Source of the DNA: Flavobacterium anhuiense
GTDB taxonomy: Bacteria; Bacteroidota; Bacteroidia; Flavobacteriales; Flavobacteriaceae
Reading direction: 5' to 3'
Assembly (NCBI RefSeq): GCF_900101855.1
Contig: NZ_FMVC01000002.1
Coordinates: 439,599-503,598 of the forward strand
Length of the DNA stretch: 64,000 nucleotides
The notes under the pieces were generated by a model that saw only the letters and a program-made list of their open reading frames with translations, was not told where the DNA came from and searched no databases. Positions 43,173 through 52,209 of this stretch are shown one piece after another. Position 1 is the stretch's first letter, and each line of letters begins with the position of its first letter. A program made the translations under genes and the position numbers.

Positions 43173-43289
43173 TTATAATTGGTTATGATTAAATTAAGAA
43201 GAACGAATTTAATTATTTTAAGCTTTCAATGAACGTTTTTTGAAGTAATTCTCTTATTATTTACTTATTATTTACTTTCTATTATTTCA

Positions 43290-43324
43290 AAAAAAATCCC
43301 AAAAGAAAAACTCTTTTGGGATTG
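43290..43324 (-). terminator. terminator of the GreA-C-like gene
   Basis: Stem AATCCCAAAAGA / TCTTTTGGGATT with a short loop; T-run on the minus strand. Confidence 0.9.
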
Positions 43325-43360
43325 TTGCTGACTTTAAAACGAAAACTAACAATATGTATA

Positions 43361-43732
43361 TTACTCCTCTACTTTAAGAATTTCTAATTTAAGATTTCCT
43401 TTTTTAGCAGGCCATTCAATAATATCGCCTTCTTTGTAGCCCACCATGGCAATTCCTTCATCTGAAAGAACCGAAATTTTATTTTTACTCACTTTGGCTT
43501 TTTCTGGACCAACAAGAAGAATTGTTTTTTCTTCGTTTTTGATGTGATCTTTATAAGTCACTTTTCGATCTATCGAAACTACGTCTTCAGGCAGATTTTT
43601 TCGCAATACTTGCGTAGCATGTTTTAGTTGGTCTAATAAAAGTTCTTCTTCTTGAGCGGTTACTTTTTTTCTCCTTACGTGATCTTTAATTAAATCGTAT
43701 GTTCCTGTTGTTAAAATTATATGTTGTGACAT
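43361..43732 (-). CDS. GreA/GreB C-terminal-domain (Rnk-like) protein
   Basis: 123 aa from ATG 43732; a longer frame start 21 codons earlier has poor context. An N-terminal helix hairpin (residues 12-45) is much shorter than the GreA coiled coil. Residues 50-122 form the FKBP-like C-domain (VSIDRKVTYKDHIKNEEKTILLVGPEKAKVSKNKISVLSDEGIAMVGYKEGDIIEWPAKKGNLKLEILKVEE). Members bind near the RNA polymerase secondary channel, competing with Gre factors (Rnk type), and do not cleave RNA without the acidic hairpin tip. Own terminator. Confidence 0.88.
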   Translation of the reverse strand: MSQHIILTTGTYDLIKDHVRRKKVTAQEEELLLDQLKHATQVLRKNLPEDVVSIDRKVTYKDHIKNEEKTILLVGPEKAKVSKNKISVLSDEGIAMVGYKEGDIIEWPAKKGNLKLEILKVEE

Positions 43733-44155
43733 GACTTTCTTGTGTGTTTCATTCTTTCTAAGACATGACACAACTCTACAGTGAATAGCACGCAAAACGG
43801 CATATTCAACGATATCATATCCGGAATAAATGAGATTAAATAAATAAAAATTAAATAGAAAAGAATCCCCTGCCTAGAGTTGTGACAGGGCTAAAGAAAT
43901 AAACTCTTTTGAGCTTTTTAAGAAAGTATCGTCATGCAAATACAGCAATGTGCATATTAAGCACATCAGACGGCTGTTTGTTAAATAAAAATTTGCAGTG
44001 ATCATTGTAGTATCAATTCTAATCTTTTAGCAAGATACATTTTTTTCTTACAATAAAAAAAATATAAAATGTACAATACGGTTTTACGTAAGGATTTTGA
44101 TTTTAAACCATTTATTTTTGAAAAAACTCTTAAAACTATACGAAAAACAAAACCA
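43733..44155. other. intergenic region between divergent genes
   Basis: 423 bases. CCCTGCCTAGAGTTGTGACAGGG at about 43868-43890 may form a weak hairpin and shares GAGTTGTG with 43765-43780 in inverted form. No gene or clear promoter recognised. Confidence 0.4.
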
Positions 44156-44581
44156 ATGAAGCTAACAATAACGGCATTACTTTTAATTTTAAACTTGAAT
44201 TTATTGGCACAATCCAATCAGTTTGTTGGCGATTATACTCGTTCTCTTTCCAGCGAAAATCATAAAATTGAATATAAACTGACTTTAAATCCAGACGGAA
44301 CATTTGAGTTTCATTCTTATTCTAATATACAAGGCGGAAACCCAGAAGAAGGAAACTTATACGGAAAAGGAAAATGGAGCGCAAAAGACAATCTGATTAC
44401 TTTTTCTTCCGATAAAAAAACAGATTTAGACCAAAAATATACTTTAGATTTTACAAATTCTACGGCAAGATTTATCGTCAAAAATCCGAGAGACAAAAGC
44501 GATAAAATAGTCAAGACCAAACTTCAGTTTTTAGAATCGGAAATCTTCTGGATGCGAAGAATTGATATTTTTAAAGTATAA
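44156..44581 (+). CDS. secreted lipocalin-like small protein
   Basis: 141 aa from ATG 44156 (an upstream frame start 29 codons earlier precedes no signal peptide). Signal MKLTITALLLILNLNLLAQ, then FVGDYTRSLSSENHKIEYKLTLNPDGTFEFHSYSN, GKGKWSAKDNLITFSSD and QFLESEIFWMRRIDIFKV: the 'G-Y-------L-L--DGTF-F----------GKW---------F' pattern shared by NlpE- and lipocalin-like small barrels. Ligand unknown. Five bases before the LprI-like gene, so co-transcribed. Confidence 0.75.
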   Translation: MKLTITALLLILNLNLLAQSNQFVGDYTRSLSSENHKIEYKLTLNPDGTFEFHSYSNIQGGNPEEGNLYGKGKWSAKDNLITFSSDKKTDLDQKYTLDFTNSTARFIVKNPRDKSDKIVKTKLQFLESEIFWMRRIDIFKV

Positions 44582-44586
44582 ATAAA

Positions 44587-44964
44587 ATGAAAAAAATATT
44601 TGTTTTGATTTTTCTTCTTCTATCAATTGTTACATTTTCACAAACCAAAAAAGAGAATCCAATTGATGTTTTAGAATCAAAATATCTTAATAAAGACAAT
44701 ATTTCTAATGCCGACATGTGCAATTGCACCATACAAGCTCGTGAATCTTGGGACAAAGAATTGAACAAATATTACAATTTATTGAAAACGAAACTCCCAA
44801 AAGAAGCCTTTGAAACTTTGAAGGAATCTCAAAAACAATGGCTTGTTTATCGCTATAAAGAATATAGCTTTATTTCGAAATACTTTTACGAAGTAAAGCA
44901 AGGAACCATGTGGTATGCTGTTGCCGAAAATTTGCTTTTATTTACTTATTCTATTTTGCAGTAG
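44587..44964 (+). CDS. LprI/DUF1311-like secreted protein
   Basis: 125 aa. Signal peptide MKKIFVLIFLLLSIVTFSQ; mature helical domain with MCNCTIQARESWDKELNKYYNLLKTKLPKEAFETLKESQKQWLVYRYKEY, the DUF1311 / lysozyme-inhibitor LprI signature (helix pair ending in SQ-xW--YR). Two Cys in CNC may form or hold a disulfide. LprI of Mycobacterium inhibits lysozyme; whether this one does is not known. Its last 14 bases overlap the convergent gene. Confidence 0.85.
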   Translation: MKKIFVLIFLLLSIVTFSQTKKENPIDVLESKYLNKDNISNADMCNCTIQARESWDKELNKYYNLLKTKLPKEAFETLKESQKQWLVYRYKEYSFISKYFYEVKQGTMWYAVAENLLLFTYSILQ

Positions 44965-46579
44965 TTTCTAAAATGCAAGTATTAGGACATTGATTTAAGG
45001 AAATTATTTGTTTGTCAAAAACCTCAAGAAACAAAGCTCCTCCATTAGTTTTGTATTCTTTTACTGGCGAACTAAAATTATTTTTTTCAAAAACACTGAT
45101 ACGTCCTTCACCTGGAACTGCAAAATAAATACGATTGTCTGAAGTAATTTTAGCATCTGCCAAATTAAGAGTCGACGAGTAACTTTTGGTTGTAACCTCT
45201 GTAAAATTTTCATAATCAACATCTGATTGAAAACCAAAATTAGTGCTTACAAAGAAACTTTTATCTTCTGACAAAGCAAATAATCTACTGTCGGCAACAG
45301 ATTCATTCCAAAGTAGATCTGTAGTGACTTGATCTCCGTTTATATTCAGTCTTCTAATTGCCGACGAACTTCCATATTCACGTCCATCACTATCTAAAAT
45401 GAAAAAATAATTATCTTTTCCATAAAATAATTTTGCATTTGAAGCAGCGCCAAAAGAACCATTTCTATTTAAAACCTTATCATTTTCAACATTATAAACA
45501 AAAAGACCTCCAATGTCTGCATAAGGGTGTTTCTCTATAAATAAGATGTGTCCATTTATTGGAATTGCAGTTAAGATATTGTAATCTGTCTTAAGATTTA
45601 TAGTTTTCTTAATCTGATGTGTTTTTAAATCTACTAAAAAGACATTTCCATTTATACTTGGAACATATAAGTCTTTCACTCCATTATACTCACCAATAGA
45701 GCAAAAGAATATGTAGCCATTTGTTGAAATCTTAGTACTGGTGAGGGAATTTATATCGTAAAACACAATTTCGCCTTCATTATTAATAATGATCATCTCA
45801 TTTTCAACGTATGGATTTTTAAATGTTTGCCCAGGTCTAAATTTCAAACTTCTAGGATTATCTATCAATCCTAAATTTTTGCTCCAAATTGTTTTTCCAT
45901 TTATAACTTTAGACACGGCATAATATACTATTTGATCTGTATATTGAGCAGTATCAGAAATACTATTTTCGTTTTGAATAGTAATACTCTTAAGTTTGTT
46001 TTTATCATTCATAACATCTTCATGAGATAAAAACGGACTACTCAAGGCATAAACTTTATAACTTTCAAAACCAGCATTAGAGTCTTTATCCCAGGTTACT
46101 TTCAAACTCCCATCTGCTGACTTTTCTACAGATGTAATTGCAAATGACAAATCCTTATTTTCGAAAGATAAATGGTTTTTACTTACGACAGCTATAACAT
46201 TCTTTTCTTCATTCAAGTATTCCGTAACAACAGCATACATTACAAAAGAATTATAGGGCACTTTTGTATCTATAAAACTTGTAGTCCTATTATTTGTAGC
46301 TTCAAATACAAGCTCTCCCAAACCTACAACTCCTTCTGGTATAAAAGATTCATTATTATAAGTATCAAATCGATAGACTTTATAACTCTTAAATTTTTCT
46401 ATGAAAACAGGTTTCCAATGTACCTCTAACTGATTTTGATTTCCTTCTAAACTTATTAATTCGGTTTGTGGCTCGAATACTGCATTTTCAGGAATTGGAT
46501 CTTCGTCATTGGAGCAATTAATAAATAATAATAAAATAAAAAAACAATAAAAGAACTTTTTAAACTGATTGATATTCAT
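44951..46579 (-). CDS. lipoprotein with FN3-like domains and a beta-propeller-like domain
   Basis: 542 aa. Lipobox FILLLFINCSNDED (Cys22). Residues about 35-130 and 140-235 look like two FN3-type domains (LEVHWKPVFIEKFKSYKVYRFD; LKVTWDKDSNAGFESYKVYALSS). The remaining ~300 residues show repeats of about 45 aa with hydrophobic strands (MIIINNEGEIVFYDINSLTSTK; DLYVPSINGNVFLVDLKTHQIKK; RIYFAVPGEGRISVFEKN), reading as a WD/YVTN-type propeller. Surface- or periplasm-exposed binding protein; partner unknown. The gene has a solitary position and overlaps the LprI-like gene at its end. Confidence 0.85.
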   Translation of the reverse strand: MNINQFKKFFYCFFILLLFINCSNDEDPIPENAVFEPQTELISLEGNQNQLEVHWKPVFIEKFKSYKVYRFDTYNNESFIPEGVVGLGELVFEATNNRTTSFIDTKVPYNSFVMYAVVTEYLNEEKNVIAVVSKNHLSFENKDLSFAITSVEKSADGSLKVTWDKDSNAGFESYKVYALSSPFLSHEDVMNDKNKLKSITIQNENSISDTAQYTDQIVYYAVSKVINGKTIWSKNLGLIDNPRSLKFRPGQTFKNPYVENEMIIINNEGEIVFYDINSLTSTKISTNGYIFFCSIGEYNGVKDLYVPSINGNVFLVDLKTHQIKKTINLKTDYNILTAIPINGHILFIEKHPYADIGGLFVYNVENDKVLNRNGSFGAASNAKLFYGKDNYFFILDSDGREYGSSSAIRRLNINGDQVTTDLLWNESVADSRLFALSEDKSFFVSTNFGFQSDVDYENFTEVTTKSYSSTLNLADAKITSDNRIYFAVPGEGRISVFEKNNFSSPVKEYKTNGGALFLEVFDKQIISLNQCPNTCILETTAK

Positions 46580-46799
46580 ATTTCTTATTGGTTGTAGTAT
46601 TACTATAGTAGGATCGAATTAAGCGCCGAAGTTATAAAATTTATCCTCTTACTTCTTTTCTTATTATTAAATATTTCATTCAAAAAAATATCCCTGTTTT
46701 CTTGCCCAATTGAAGTAAAAAAGAATGCATTAGATCAACTTCAATTTTTATAATAAAAGCGTATGATAAAATACCTTTGTCTCTTTGTTACTAACAACC

Positions 46800-46831
46800 T
46801 TTGCCCCTTTCTTCAAAATTCCCTACTTTCG
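46800..46831 (+). promoter_or_regulatory. promoter of topB
   Basis: TTTG (46800-46803), 20 bases, then TACTTTCG (46824-46831), close to TTTG-N19/20-TAnnTTTG; would give a leader of about 17 bases to the ATG at 46855. A second perfect -7 match, TACCTTTG, is at 46772-46779. Confidence 0.45.
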
Positions 46832-46854
46832 CCTATTAATCAAGAAAGGAAAAA

Positions 46855-49164
46855 ATGAAGGTCTGTATTGCTGAGAAACCAAGTGTAGCGCGTGAAATTG
46901 CATCTGTTTTAGGCGCCAATACCAAGCACGACGGTTATTACGAAGGCAATGGCTATGCTGTGACCTACACTTTTGGGCATTTATGCACCTTAAAAGAACC
47001 CAACGATTATAAACCGCACTGGAAAAGCTGGGATCTGAATAATCTGCCAATGCTTCCTGAAAAATTTGAAACCAAAGTGGTTCAGAATTCAGGAATCCAG
47101 AAACAGTTTAAAATTATTAAAAGCCTTTTCGAAAAAGCCGAAGTGGTCATAAACTGCGGGGATGCTGGACAGGAAGGAGAACTGATTCAGCGTTGGGTAA
47201 TGAACGAGGCGAATTACAAAGGCGAGATTCAACGTTTATGGATTTCGTCACTTACAACTGAAGCCATCAAAGAAGGTTTTGAAAACTTAAAACCATCAGC
47301 CAATTACGATAATTTATATTACGCCGGATTTTCCAGAGCCATTGGCGACTGGCTATTGGGCATGAATGCCACACGTTTGTATACCGTAAAACACGGCGGC
47401 TACAAACAGGTTTTGTCTATTGGGCGCGTGCAAACGCCAACGCTGGCAATGGTTGTAGATCGTTTTAGAGAAATCGAGAACTTTAAGCCTCAGCCGTATT
47501 GGGAATTGCAGACATTGTATAGAGAAACACTTTTTAGCTATGAGGAAGGTCGGTTTCTAAATAAAGAAGACGGAGAAATTGTAGCCGCAAAAGTAAAAGA
47601 AAGTGATTTTGAAATTGTTTCTGTGGATAAAAAGAACGGAAACGAATATGCTCCAAAACTTTTTGATTTAACCGGTTTGCAGGTATATTGCAATCAGAAA
47701 TTTGGATTTTCAGCGGAAGAAACGCTGAAAATTGCGCAGACTTTGTACGAGCAGAAAGTAATTACTTATCCCAGAGTAGATACGACTTTTTTACCCAATG
47801 ATATTTATCCGAAAGTGCCTGGCATTTTGCAGAAATTAACTAATTATGCAGAACTGACTCAACCCGTTTTGGAGAAAAAAATCAAGAAATCGCCAAAGGT
47901 ATTTAATGATAAAAAAGTAACCGATCACCACGCGATTATTCCAACGGGAGTTCAAAACAATCTGCCGTTCAATCAACAGCAGGTTTATGATATTATTACG
48001 AGACGTTTTATTGCCGTTTTTTATGATGATTGTTTGGTTGCCAATACAACCGTAATCGGAAAAGCTGCCGATGTGACTTTTAAAGCAACAGGAAAAGAAA
48101 TTTTGAAAAAAGGTTTCCGAGTTGTTTTTGAAGATCCAAATGCGAAGGAAAAAGAACCTGATTTATTGCCAAGTTTTACTGTGGGCGAAAAAGGGCCGCA
48201 TGAACCGTCGTTTCTTCAAAAAGAAACCAAACCGCCCAATCAGTTTACCGAAGCGACTTTACTGCGTGCCATGGAAACCGCAGGAAAACAGGTCGACGAT
48301 GAAGATTTGCGAGAACTGATGAAAGAAAACGGAATCGGACGTCCGTCAACTCGTGCCAATATTATCGAAACGCTTTTCAAGCGCCAATATATTGTTCGAA
48401 ATAAAAAACAGGTTTTACCCACTTTAACTGGAATTCAATTGATTGATACGATTCAGAACGAATTGGTAAAATCGGCTGAACTTACCGGAACATGGGAAAA
48501 ACAGCTAAAAGATATTGAGAAAGGAACTTTCACCGCTGCGGCGTTTATCAGAAACATGAAACATATGGTGGAAGCTTTGGTATATGAAGTTCGAAGCGAA
48601 ACCAAACGCGCGAACATTTCTCATGCTGCGACGATTCAGAAACCTATTGTAAAAGCTGAAAAAGAGAAAAAGAAAGCTTCTGGAATTTCTGCAGAAACTT
48701 GTCCGAAATGTCAAAAAGGAAATATACTGAAAGGAAAATCGGCTTTTGGATGCAGCAAATACAAATCGGGTTGCGATTTTGTATTGCCTTTTGTTTTTCA
48801 CGATAAAAAAATTACAGAAAGCCAGTATTTACGATTGGTTCAAAAAGGTTCAACTGTAAATATAAAAGGTTTCAAAACTGATTCTGGAACTGTTGAAGGT
48901 TTAATTCGTTTTGAGGAAAATTACAAACTGAAATTAGAGCCAAAGAAAACAGATAAAAAAACCGAAGCAAAAGAAAGTTCAGATGCTTTGATGTGTCCGA
49001 AATGCAAAAAAGGGACTATTCTAAAAGGCAAAACGGCTTATGGCTGTGCCGAATACAAATCGGGCTGTGATTTTAAGGTTACTTTTGATGAAGTTCGTGC
49101 AAAATTAAAAGACCAAAAACCAACTAAGGAATTGGTGTATTCTATTTTGAGTGAAAGCTTTTAA
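46855..49164 (+). CDS. topB: DNA topoisomerase III
   Basis: 769 aa. TOPRIM start KVCIAEKPSVAREIA; second acidic motif NCGDAGQEGELIQRW (103-107 = DAGQE); toroid with GYKQVLSIGRVQTPTLAMVV; catalytic tyrosine Tyr305 in ITYPRVDTT; DHHAIIPTG and NGIGRPSTRANIIETL. The C-terminus has two CPKC-x8-K-x5-GC---KSGCDF modules (from Cys616 and Cys714), zinc-ribbon-like DNA-binding units. It relaxes and decatenates single-stranded or hemicatenated DNA. The usual DxDxE metal triad reads DAGQE, lacking the second Asp; from memory this is common in Bacteroidota enzymes. Chromosomal solitary gene. Confidence 0.95.
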   Translation: MKVCIAEKPSVAREIASVLGANTKHDGYYEGNGYAVTYTFGHLCTLKEPNDYKPHWKSWDLNNLPMLPEKFETKVVQNSGIQKQFKIIKSLFEKAEVVINCGDAGQEGELIQRWVMNEANYKGEIQRLWISSLTTEAIKEGFENLKPSANYDNLYYAGFSRAIGDWLLGMNATRLYTVKHGGYKQVLSIGRVQTPTLAMVVDRFREIENFKPQPYWELQTLYRETLFSYEEGRFLNKEDGEIVAAKVKESDFEIVSVDKKNGNEYAPKLFDLTGLQVYCNQKFGFSAEETLKIAQTLYEQKVITYPRVDTTFLPNDIYPKVPGILQKLTNYAELTQPVLEKKIKKSPKVFNDKKVTDHHAIIPTGVQNNLPFNQQQVYDIITRRFIAVFYDDCLVANTTVIGKAADVTFKATGKEILKKGFRVVFEDPNAKEKEPDLLPSFTVGEKGPHEPSFLQKETKPPNQFTEATLLRAMETAGKQVDDEDLRELMKENGIGRPSTRANIIETLFKRQYIVRNKKQVLPTLTGIQLIDTIQNELVKSAELTGTWEKQLKDIEKGTFTAAAFIRNMKHMVEALVYEVRSETKRANISHAATIQKPIVKAEKEKKKASGISAETCPKCQKGNILKGKSAFGCSKYKSGCDFVLPFVFHDKKITESQYLRLVQKGSTVNIKGFKTDSGTVEGLIRFEENYKLKLEPKKTDKKTEAKESSDALMCPKCKKGTILKGKTAYGCAEYKSGCDFKVTFDEVRAKLKDQKPTKELVYSILSESF

Positions 49165-49170
49165 GTTTTT

Positions 49171-49487
49171 TTTAGCCACGAATTCACGAATTAATTTTTA
49201 AAGATTATTGTGTTAATATTATTTACCACAGATTGAACGGATTAAAATGATTCTTTACTCTGTGCATTTTACCAATAATTGCACAAATTTTTTCTCGCAG
49301 ATTTAGCAGATTTGACAATTTTTATAATGCATAGTACAAAATAAATCTGCTAAATCTGCGTGAGACAAAATCATTTTAATCCGCTCAATCTGTGGCTAAA
49401 AATAATTTTGCTTTCAATAATAATTCGAAAAATTCACAGAAAACTTCCATTCCGTTTATCAAGAAAAATTCGTGAATTCGTGGCTAA
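49171..49487. repeat. three nested inverted-repeat elements
   Basis: Outer pair: TTTAGCCACGAATTCACGAA (49171) and TTCGTGAATTCGTGGCTAAA (about 49468-49487). Middle pair: CACAGATTGAACGGATTAAA (about 49228) and TTTAATCCGCTCAATCTGTG (about 49375). Inner pair: CTCGCAGATTTAGCAGATTT (about 49294) and AAATCTGCTAAATCTGCGTG (about 49343). Each element sits inside the loop of the one before. Fills the topB - DUF6265 gap. Confidence 0.9.
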
Positions 49488-49538
49488 AAAAAATTTCATA
49501 CATTAGTACCACATTACCAAACCAAAATATCAAAAAAT

Positions 49539-50015
49539 ATGTTTCAGAAAATTACTCTTTTAGCTCTTGTATTAGCCGCAGTTTCTTGCCAGAAAAAAGA
49601 AACAGTTGAAAAAGATAAAATCAAAAAAGCCGACTGGTTAATTGGGAACTGGGAAAATAAATCTCCTGAAGGCGTTTTATCTGAAAACTGGCAAAAGTTA
49701 AATGACAGTACTTTCAGTGCTTCTTCTTATTTCATTAAAGGAAAAGACACTTTGCATTTTGAAACAATAATTCTGGCTCAACTAGGCGAAACGCTAACAT
49801 ACAAAGCAACTGTAAAAGGACAAAACGACGATAAACCTGTTTTCTTCCCTTCTACTTCTGAAACAGAACAAAAATTGGTTTTCGAAAATCCGAAACACGA
49901 TTATCCTCAAAAAATCACTTATACAAAAGGTGCCAATAATACTTTGACAGCAGAGATTTCTGGAAATTTGAACGGTAAACCAAGTTCGGAGAAGTTTGTG
50001 ATGACGAAGAAGTAA
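49539..50015 (+). CDS. DUF6265-like lipoprotein
   Basis: 158 aa with lipobox VLAAVSC (Cys17). The mature domain opens DWLIGNWENKSPEGVLSENWQKLNDSTFSASSYFI and continues FETIILAQLGETLTYKATVKGQND, LVFENPKHDYPQKITYTK and LTAEISG: a lipocalin-like barrel with the GxW start, as in DUF6265. Function unknown; likely lipid or small-ligand binding at the envelope. 36 bases before the phosphatase gene. Confidence 0.82.
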   Translation: MFQKITLLALVLAAVSCQKKETVEKDKIKKADWLIGNWENKSPEGVLSENWQKLNDSTFSASSYFIKGKDTLHFETIILAQLGETLTYKATVKGQNDDKPVFFPSTSETEQKLVFENPKHDYPQKITYTKGANNTLTAEISGNLNGKPSSEKFVMTKK

Positions 50016-50051
50016 GCAAATAGAAATTTAGTAATCCTATTAATATATTAG

Positions 50052-50789
50052 ATGAGAATATATTCATCGCTTCAAATTGGCGATTACCATCGAAATAATT
50101 GTGAAGATCATTTATTTGTTGGCGAATATGGCAAAAATAAAATTCTTTGCGCTGTGATGGATGGCTGTACCACTGCTTTAGAAAGTCAATTTGCTTCTTT
50201 ACTAGTTGGGAAAATTCTAAAAAAAATCTGTATAGAAAAAGGTTATAAAGAATTTATTGAAAAAAAGACAGAACCTATTCTTCCAGAAGAAAATCTAAAG
50301 CTTATTTTACAAGATCTATTAAGCGAACTCCGAATTGTTAAAAATCAGTTGCTGATTGATGAGAAAGAATTACTGACAACGCTAATAATTCTTTTATTTG
50401 ACAAAGAACAAGAAAGTGGTTTTGTGTTGGTAATTGGTGACGGTCTAGTAAATATAAACGGAAAAATAACGGAATTTGAACAAGACAACAAACCCGATTA
50501 TTTAGGTTTTCATCTTACGGAGGATTTTCAAACTTTTTACAATTTACAAAACCAAAAAATTACATTCAATACATTAAATGATATTAGTATTTCTACTGAT
50601 GGAATTTTTACTTTCGAAAAATTACTGCCAAAGAAATCTCAAGAAGAAATTGATGTAATTCAATTTTTAACAATTGACAAAGTAAACTCTGAAAAGGATG
50701 ATATGTTTCCTTTTAAATTGAAGACATTAGAAAATGAATTCGGATTAAAACCAACAGATGATTTCTCAATTATTAGAATTATAAAATAA
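50052..50789 (+). CDS. PP2C-type serine/threonine phosphatase-like protein
   Basis: 245 aa. PP2C metal motifs are recognisable though reduced: NCEDHLFVGE (16-25), AVMDGCT (34-40, Asp37-Gly38), VIGDGLV, STDGIF and the final DDFSIIRI. Cytosolic, single domain. Such phosphatases act on Hanks-type kinase substrates; no kinase is adjacent, apart from a broken kinase-like gene 9 kb away. Could be a diverged regulator-type phosphatase. Confidence 0.85.
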   Translation: MRIYSSLQIGDYHRNNCEDHLFVGEYGKNKILCAVMDGCTTALESQFASLLVGKILKKICIEKGYKEFIEKKTEPILPEENLKLILQDLLSELRIVKNQLLIDEKELLTTLIILLFDKEQESGFVLVIGDGLVNINGKITEFEQDNKPDYLGFHLTEDFQTFYNLQNQKITFNTLNDISISTDGIFTFEKLLPKKSQEEIDVIQFLTIDKVNSEKDDMFPFKLKTLENEFGLKPTDDFSIIRIIK

Positions 50790-50832
50790 GGGAATTATAA
50801 AATCGCATCTTACTTTATCCGATGTAAAAAAT

Positions 50833-51993
50833 CTACTCATTCTCCCCGATCTTATTCACCATAAAAATCATCAGAATACCTAAAAGCGCCATAATAAGAA
50901 ACGCCCATTTCATGCTTAAATATTCGGAGATAAAACCAACCATTGGCGGAACCAATAAGAATCCTAAATAACCAATTGTAGATATTGAAGTTAATGCAGA
51001 ACCTGTGCTTAATTTAGATGATCTTCCGGCAATGCTAAACACCAACGGAACTACGCAAGAAACCCCAAATCCAATTAAAACGTAACCGAAAATAGTTGGG
51101 TAAGCATACGGCATGATAAAACAAATTCCGAAACCTGCTGTTATTAAAATTCCGCTGTAAAGAAGGATTTTTTTAGTTCCAAATTTCATTACGCCATAAT
51201 CACCAAAAATACGTCCCAAAGTTACTGCCGAAGCAAAAAACACGAATGCAGCACTGGTTAATTTTGGAGAAGCTTTTAATATATTTTCGAAATAAATTCC
51301 GCTCCAATCGTACATTGTATTTTCGCAAGCCATTGACACGAAGCAGATCAAGGCAAATTTTACCAGATTCTTTTCTGGCATAGAAAAGAACTTCTTTTTA
51401 ACCGGAACTGGTTCGTTGTGAATACTCATTGGGTAAAAACAGGCCGTCAGCGCCAACATAAAAATACTTACTCCCAATAAATGATGAGATGGTGCAATAT
51501 GCTGCGTTACCATTACATATCCTAAACCTGCACCCGAAAAAACGGCAATACTCCAAACGGCATGAAAACGCGTAATAATAGATTTTGGATATAATTTCTG
51601 CACTTCAAGAGATTGTGCATTTATAGACAAATTGAAAATATTACGAGAAGCTCCAAAAAATAAAAGTATGATGACCAATTGCCAAACAAATGCTGCTAAA
51701 CCTGGCAAAGACAAAGCAACATTAAACATAACTGCTCCAAGCAACATGATATAACGGCTGCTATATTTATTTAGCAATTTTCCAGTAAATGGCATTGTAA
51801 GCATTAGCCCTATTGGGAAAGCAAATAAAACAGCTCCGAATTCGGCTTCAGAAAGTTTCAATTGAGCTTGTATATGTGGAATTCTCGAAACCCAAGAAGA
51901 ATAACCAAAACCAGAAAGAAAGAAAAAAACGGTATTGGCAATACGATATCCTCGAGGCGTATTTTGAATCTTTTTAAAGAATGGTAAAATCAT
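50833..51993 (-). CDS. MFS transporter
   Basis: 386 aa with about 12 hydrophobic helices. N-terminal half with SGFGYSSWVSRIPHIQAQLKLSEAEFGAVLFAFPIGLMLTMPFTGKLLNKYSSRYIML, including a reduced form of motif A (GKLLNKYSSR); C-terminal half with GRIFGDYGVMKFGTKKILLY. The pattern resembles the YbjJ/fucose-permease-like branch. Substrate unknown. Divergent from the TonB receptor gene to its right, with 216 bases between them. Confidence 0.88.
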   Translation of the reverse strand: MILPFFKKIQNTPRGYRIANTVFFFLSGFGYSSWVSRIPHIQAQLKLSEAEFGAVLFAFPIGLMLTMPFTGKLLNKYSSRYIMLLGAVMFNVALSLPGLAAFVWQLVIILLFFGASRNIFNLSINAQSLEVQKLYPKSIITRFHAVWSIAVFSGAGLGYVMVTQHIAPSHHLLGVSIFMLALTACFYPMSIHNEPVPVKKKFFSMPEKNLVKFALICFVSMACENTMYDWSGIYFENILKASPKLTSAAFVFFASAVTLGRIFGDYGVMKFGTKKILLYSGILITAGFGICFIMPYAYPTIFGYVLIGFGVSCVVPLVFSIAGRSSKLSTGSALTSISTIGYLGFLLVPPMVGFISEYLSMKWAFLIMALLGILMIFMVNKIGENE

Positions 51994-52147
51994 GAAATCG
52001 TTTTTCAGACTGCAAAATTAAGCCTTTTTATAGTTTATCTCACTACAACTCGTAATAAGAATTTTGATTAATCGCTCTAAAATCAACATTTAACAATTTC
52101 ATTCATAAATGATAAAAAAATAAAATTGTTAAAGTTATTTTAATTTC

Positions 52148-52182
52148 TACATTTGCACTGTTTTTATTTATTCTAAATAAAA
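52148..52182 (+). promoter_or_regulatory. promoter and putative iron box of TonB receptor 1
   Basis: -7 element TACATTTG (52148-52155), then the palindromic TTTATTTATTCTAAATAAA at 52163-52181 over the expected transcription start. The half-site TCTAAATAA recurs at 54607 and 55604 before the next two genes. Confidence 0.6.
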
Positions 52183-52209
52183 TTATTATCAACCAAATTT
52201 AAAATAGTA

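Noticed and set aside
46855..49164. topB as marker of a conjugative element
   Set aside because: No integrase, relaxase, tra genes or attachment repeats in the window; surroundings are ordinary.
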